Below, piece after piece: positions 60,563-64,000 of a stretch of 64,000 nucleotides of DNA (position 1 is its first letter; the number at the start of each line of letters is the position of its first letter). The notes under the pieces were generated by a model. The model was not told the origin of the DNA. It made no database searches and saw only the letters and a list, made by a program, of their open reading frames with translations. The position numbers were made by a program, and so were the translations under genes. The stretch is from Frateuria_A sp035695185 (GTDB taxonomy: Bacteria > Pseudomonadota > Gammaproteobacteria > Xanthomonadales > Rhodanobacteraceae), in NCBI RefSeq assembly GCF_035695185.1, contig NZ_DASSES010000105.1:1-64000 (forward strand), given 5' to 3'.

Positions 60563-62179
60563 GGACCGCTCCGCCAACGGCCGCCCCAGGCCAAGCCGCA
60601 GCGGATCGAGCAGCCGGCCGTAGCGTTCGGCACGCGCGGTGTCGCGGTCGAGCGGCTGGCGCACCTGCGCGGCACTGGGCGTGCGGATCGCGCGCATGGT
60701 GCGGTGGAACGCCAGGCACGCGGCATCGAACGGCAGCTCGCAGAAGTCCAGCAGGGCGCGGATCTCGCCTTCCAGATCGGCGAGCAGGGCTTCGTAGCCC
60801 TGGGTGCGGATGCGTTCCGGCACGGCGGCCCGCCACCGGTCCAGCGCCGCCTCGTAATCGCGCACGTAGGCGGCGATGTCGGTCAGCGTGCAGGCGAAAT
60901 GCGGCAGCCGGTAGAACTGCTGCTTGAAGCACGACCAGCCCGCCTCCAGCGCGTCGCGCCGCACGTCGACGATGCGCGCGCCCGGCAGCATCGCGCCCAG
61001 TATGCCGGCGTAGAGCCAGTTCTCCGGCAGCTTGTCGGTAAAGCGCGGGCGCTGCCTGCGCCACCGGGCGGTCCGCTCGAGATAGCGCAGGCCCAGGCGC
61101 TGCCAGTCCGGTGCGGTCGCCGCCGGCACCCAGCGCGGGAACGGCTGGCCGCGCCGGACCGATTCCTCCACCAGCACCTCGCCCAGGTCCGGCAGCTCGC
61201 TGGCACCTTCCACCTGCGGGTGCGCGGCGAGGATCTGCTCGAACAGGGTCGAGCCGGAGCGCGGCAGGCCGACGATGAAGATCGCTTCCTCGCCCAGCCG
61301 GGGCGCGACCGGCGCCGGCAGCTTCGTGCCGGCGTCGACCACCGAATCGACGAAGGCATGGAAGCCGCCGGCGTGCCAGGGGGCCATGCGACGCTGGCGC
61401 GCGTTGGCGTCGCTCAGGGCGGCGAAGGCATCCTCGTAGCGGCCCTGGTCCTCATTGACCTTGCCCAGCGCGAAGCCGATCGCGATGCGATCGGCTTCGC
61501 CGAGGTCACTGCGCCCGAGCAGGCCGGCGAGGCGCGAGCGGTCCTCGTCCGAAAGCGGCCGCGTCTTGATGTTGGCCAAGCCACGCCAGGCGTCCCCGCA
61601 GGCCGGGTGGAGCGCGAGCGCGACGCGGTAGCGGCGGTCCGCCTCGTCGAAGCGTCCCAGGTGGACCAGGGCATCACCCAGCAGGACATGGGCGGGCAGC
61701 AGCGTCGGTTCCAGGGCACAGGCGCGTTCGAGCGCCTCCACGGCAGGCTCGGTGTGGCCGAGCACCTGCAGGTTGCGCCCGAGGTTGAACCAGCCCATGG
61801 GATAGTCCGGCGCCAGCGCGCAGGCCTCTCGCCAGTGCGCCAGCGCGGCGTCGACATCGCCGGCCGCTTGCTCGGCATTGGCCAGGTCGGTGAGCGCCAG
61901 CGGGTCGTCCGGCCACTGCCGCAGGGCTTCGCCCAGCGTGTCGCGCGCGGCCCCGTACTGCCGCCCGCGGGTATGCAGGATGCCGAGCAGGCGGAGCGCT
62001 TCGGGGTGTGCGGGCGCCTCCGCCAGTACGGCGTCGAGCACCTGCCGTGCCGGTGCCAGCGCACCGTCGCGGATGGACCGGGCGGCCATCTCGAGCTGCT
62101 GGCGCAGTCCCGGCGACAGGCCCGCGGCACGGGTGGCCATGTCGGTCGGATGCTCGGGGCGGGGCCAGGAAGCGGGCAT
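60557..62179 (-). CDS. TPR-containing sulfotransferase
   Basis: 540-residue protein with N-terminal tetratricopeptide repeats (about residues 25-200; ALRLLGILHTRGRQYGAARDTL, ALTDLANAEQAAGDVDAAL, PMGWFNLGRNLQVLGHTEPA) and a C-terminal sulfotransferase domain. The PAPS-binding loop is FIVGLPRSGSTLFEQIL (residues 301-317) with the 3'-phosphate region RIVDVRRDALEAGWSCFKQQF; RFTDKLPENWLY lies between them. Such TPR-sulfotransferases are frequent in Proteobacteria and unknown in substrate. AAGG precedes the ATG. It is divergent from cysD, whose pathway makes the PAPS it needs. Confidence 0.9.
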   Translation of the reverse strand: MPASWPRPEHPTDMATRAAGLSPGLRQQLEMAARSIRDGALAPARQVLDAVLAEAPAHPEALRLLGILHTRGRQYGAARDTLGEALRQWPDDPLALTDLANAEQAAGDVDAALAHWREACALAPDYPMGWFNLGRNLQVLGHTEPAVEALERACALEPTLLPAHVLLGDALVHLGRFDEADRRYRVALALHPACGDAWRGLANIKTRPLSDEDRSRLAGLLGRSDLGEADRIAIGFALGKVNEDQGRYEDAFAALSDANARQRRMAPWHAGGFHAFVDSVVDAGTKLPAPVAPRLGEEAIFIVGLPRSGSTLFEQILAAHPQVEGASELPDLGEVLVEESVRRGQPFPRWVPAATAPDWQRLGLRYLERTARWRRQRPRFTDKLPENWLYAGILGAMLPGARIVDVRRDALEAGWSCFKQQFYRLPHFACTLTDIAAYVRDYEAALDRWRAAVPERIRTQGYEALLADLEGEIRALLDFCELPFDAACLAFHRTMRAIRTPSAAQVRQPLDRDTARAERYGRLLDPLRLGLGRPLAERSL

Positions 62180-62348
62180 GGCAGGCCTTGAGGACGAAAA
62201 CGCCGATGGTACGTGCAGGAACCGGTCCCGTGCGTGATGCCCCCGGGGCGGCCGTCCCGCGCCGCACATGTCCCATGCGCAGGCTGGCGCAAGTCTGCTA
62301 GCTTGTCCGCTTCGCCCGCGCCGCGCGGGCCAGGAACATGCCCGTCCG

Positions 62349-63251
62349 ATGCAACGCCTGTCCCACCTCGACGATCTGGAAGCGGAGAGCATCCAGATAC
62401 TTCGTGAAGTGTTCGCCTGTTTCGACCGTCCGGTGATGCTCTATTCCATCGGCAAGGACTCCACGGTGCTGCTGCACCTGCTGCGCAAGGCCAGCCGTCC
62501 GGCGCGTCCGCCGCTGCCGCTGCTGCACGTGGACACCACCTGGAAGTTCCGCGAGATGATCGCCTTTCGTGATCGCGTGGCGGCCGCAGGCGACGTCGAG
62601 ATGCTGGTGCACGTGAACCAGGAGGGCGTGCGCCAGGGCATCTCGCCGCTGACCCATGGCTCGGCGGTGCACACCGATGTGATGAAGACCCAGGCGCTGA
62701 AGCAGGCGCTGGATCACTACCGGTTCGACGCGGCGATCGGTGGCGCCCGCCGCGACGAGGAAAAGTCGCGCGCCAAGGAGCGCGTCTTTTCGTTCCGCAG
62801 CGCGCAGCATCGCTGGGACCCGAAGCAGCAGCGGCCCGAGCTGTGGCGCAGCTGGAACACCCGGATCCGCCAGGGCGAGAGCGTGCGGGTGTTTCCGCTG
62901 TCGAACTGGACCGAACTGGACGTGTGGGAATACATCCGCCGCGAGAAGATCGACGTGGTGCCGCTGTATTTCGCGAAGGAGCGGCCGGTGGTGCAGCGCG
63001 ACGGCGCGCTGATCATGGTGGACGACGAGCGCTTCGTGCTGCGCGAAGGCGAGCGCGTCGAGCGGCGGCGGGTGCGATTCCGCACGCTGGGCTGTTATCC
63101 CCTCACCGGCGCGATCGAGTCGGAGGCCGACTCGCTGGACGCGATCATCGAGGAGATGCGCGCCTCGCGCAGTTCCGAGCGGCAGGGGCGCATCATCGAC
63201 CACGACGGCGGCAGCTCGATGGAGCGCAAGAAGCAGGAGGGCTACTTCTGA
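62349..63251 (+). CDS. cysD: Sulfate adenylyltransferase subunit 2 (CysD)
   Basis: 300-residue ATP-pyrophosphatase subunit of ATP sulfurylase, activating sulfate to APS together with the GTPase CysN. PP-loop VMLYSIGKDSTVLLHLL, LLHVDTTWKFREMI, FDAAIGGARRDEEKSRAKERVFSFR, and TLGCYPLTGAIES, RIIDHDGGSSMERKKQEGYF identify CysD. The stop TGA shares one nucleotide with the ATG of cysN (TGATG). Confidence 0.97.
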   Translation: MQRLSHLDDLEAESIQILREVFACFDRPVMLYSIGKDSTVLLHLLRKASRPARPPLPLLHVDTTWKFREMIAFRDRVAAAGDVEMLVHVNQEGVRQGISPLTHGSAVHTDVMKTQALKQALDHYRFDAAIGGARRDEEKSRAKERVFSFRSAQHRWDPKQQRPELWRSWNTRIRQGESVRVFPLSNWTELDVWEYIRREKIDVVPLYFAKERPVVQRDGALIMVDDERFVLREGERVERRRVRFRTLGCYPLTGAIESEADSLDAIIEEMRASRSSERQGRIIDHDGGSSMERKKQEGYF

Positions 63252-64000
63252 TGGCCGAGGGCCTGCTTCGCTTCATTACCTGCGGCAGCGTCGACGACGG
63301 CAAGAGCACGCTGCTCGGCCGCCTGCTGTACGACGCCGGCATGCTCGCCGACGACCAGCTCGACGCGCTGCGCCGCGACAGCCGCAAGCGCGGGGGCGAG
63401 GCGCTGGATTTCGCCCTGGTGACCGATGGGCTGGACGCCGAGCGCGAGCAGGGCATCACCATCGACGTGGCCTGGCGTTATTTCCACACCGCCCGGCGCA
63501 GCTTCATCGTCGGCGATTGTCCGGGCCACGAGCAGTACACCCGCAACATGGCCACCGGCGCCTCGCAGGTGGACCTGGCGGTAGTGCTGGTCGATGCCCG
63601 CAAGGGGTTGCTGCCGCAGACCCGCCGGCACACCTACATCTGCGCACTGTTGGGCATTCGCCGGGTCATCCTGGCGGTCAACAAGATGGATCTGGTCGGG
63701 CTCGATGCTGGCGTCTACGCCTCCATCGTGGAGCCCTACCACGCGCTGGCCGCGTCGCTGGGCATCGAGTCGGTCAACGCGCTGCCCGTGGTGGCGCCCG
63801 ACGGCGACAACGTGGGCCTGCGCTCGACCCGGATGCCCTGGTACCAGGGGCCGAGTCTGCTCGAGCTGCTCGACACTTTAGACGCCAGGGCGGAGCCGCC
63901 CACGCGGTTCCGCCTGCCGGTGCAGTGGGTCAACCGCCCGGACCAGCACTTCCGCGGCTACGCCGGCACGGTCTGTGGCGGGCGCGTGGCGGTGGGCGAG
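63251..64000 (+). CDS. cysN: Sulfate adenylyltransferase subunit 1 (CysN or CysNC), 5' part
   Basis: First 250 codons of the GTPase subunit; the gene continues past the right edge. G1 TCGSVDDGKSTLLGRLL, the switch region LDAEREQGITIDVAWRYF, G3 IVGDCPGHEQYTRNM, G4 VNKMDL and the beginning of domain 2 (FRLPVQWVNRPDQHFRGYAGTV) are intact. Whether it is fused to the APS kinase CysC at its C terminus, as in many Xanthomonadales, cannot be seen. Starts at the TGATG junction with cysD, so strongly coupled. Confidence 0.95.
   Translation, partial: MAEGLLRFITCGSVDDGKSTLLGRLLYDAGMLADDQLDALRRDSRKRGGEALDFALVTDGLDAEREQGITIDVAWRYFHTARRSFIVGDCPGHEQYTRNMATGASQVDLAVVLVDARKGLLPQTRRHTYICALLGIRRVILAVNKMDLVGLDAGVYASIVEPYHALAASLGIESVNALPVVAPDGDNVGLRSTRMPWYQGPSLLELLDTLDARAEPPTRFRLPVQWVNRPDQHFRGYAGTVCGGRVAVGE

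Overview
This window is a GC-rich chromosomal segment from a gammaproteobacterium of the Xanthomonadales (Lysobacterales), most likely the Rhodanobacteraceae/Dyella/Luteibacter side. The basis is gene content (a suf operon carrying an ACT-domain gene between sufB and sufC, AmgK-MurU recycling, an S9 peptidase, LigD) and two intergenic repeat families of a kind I know from this order. No rRNA, tRNA, CRISPR, prophage or insertion sequence was seen. Genes are dense, frequently overlapping by 4 nt, and use GTG or TTG starts in several places.

Layout. 1-9026 (all minus strand): two type IV major pilins, two long TPR-bearing membrane glycosyltransferase-like proteins, a third GT39-type membrane protein, a PglK/MsbA-like flippase and the start of a sugar-nucleotide epimerase/dehydratase; together they suggest a pilin or surface glycan pathway. 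9159-19685: S9 peptidase, a DUF559 endonuclease-like gene nested in palindromic repeats, CorA, an Lnb-like DUF4105 protein, the housekeeping run corC-ybeY-phoH-miaB, and a lytic transglycosylase. 19778-22802: the most interesting locus, a split borosin-type RiPP pair (alpha-N-methyltransferase plus small precursor-like protein) followed 10 nt later by a membrane diguanylate cyclase. 22840-32899: a COG2521-type methyltransferase, an unknown 381-residue protein, DNA ligase D, an alpha/beta hydrolase, small stress-like proteins, a GST, an acetyltransferase, a 2H-phosphoesterase-like protein and a UDP-sugar dehydrogenase.

33015-38823 is a complete suf operon (IscR-type regulator, sufB, ACT protein, sufC, sufD, sufS). 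38864-51907 holds a PQQ-type sugar dehydrogenase, a GNAT-Rieske pair, an HWE histidine kinase, the murU-amgK peptidoglycan recycling pair, DUF763, DUF1615, small membrane proteins, an AsmA-like protein and a GMC oxidoreductase. 52312-54038: DUF4142, GNAT, Maf. 54045-56704 is a compositionally foreign Tle1-like lipase effector module. 56813-64000: CPBP protease, MAPEG, zinc metallopeptidase, a cysteine-cluster protein, a DODA-type dioxygenase, a TPR-sulfotransferase, and divergently cysD and cysN, which supply the activated sulfate such an enzyme needs.

All assignments come from reading the sequence and remembered family features; no database search was run. Coordinates of starts were chosen from ribosome binding sites and the beginning of recognisable homology, so start sites are less certain than stops.
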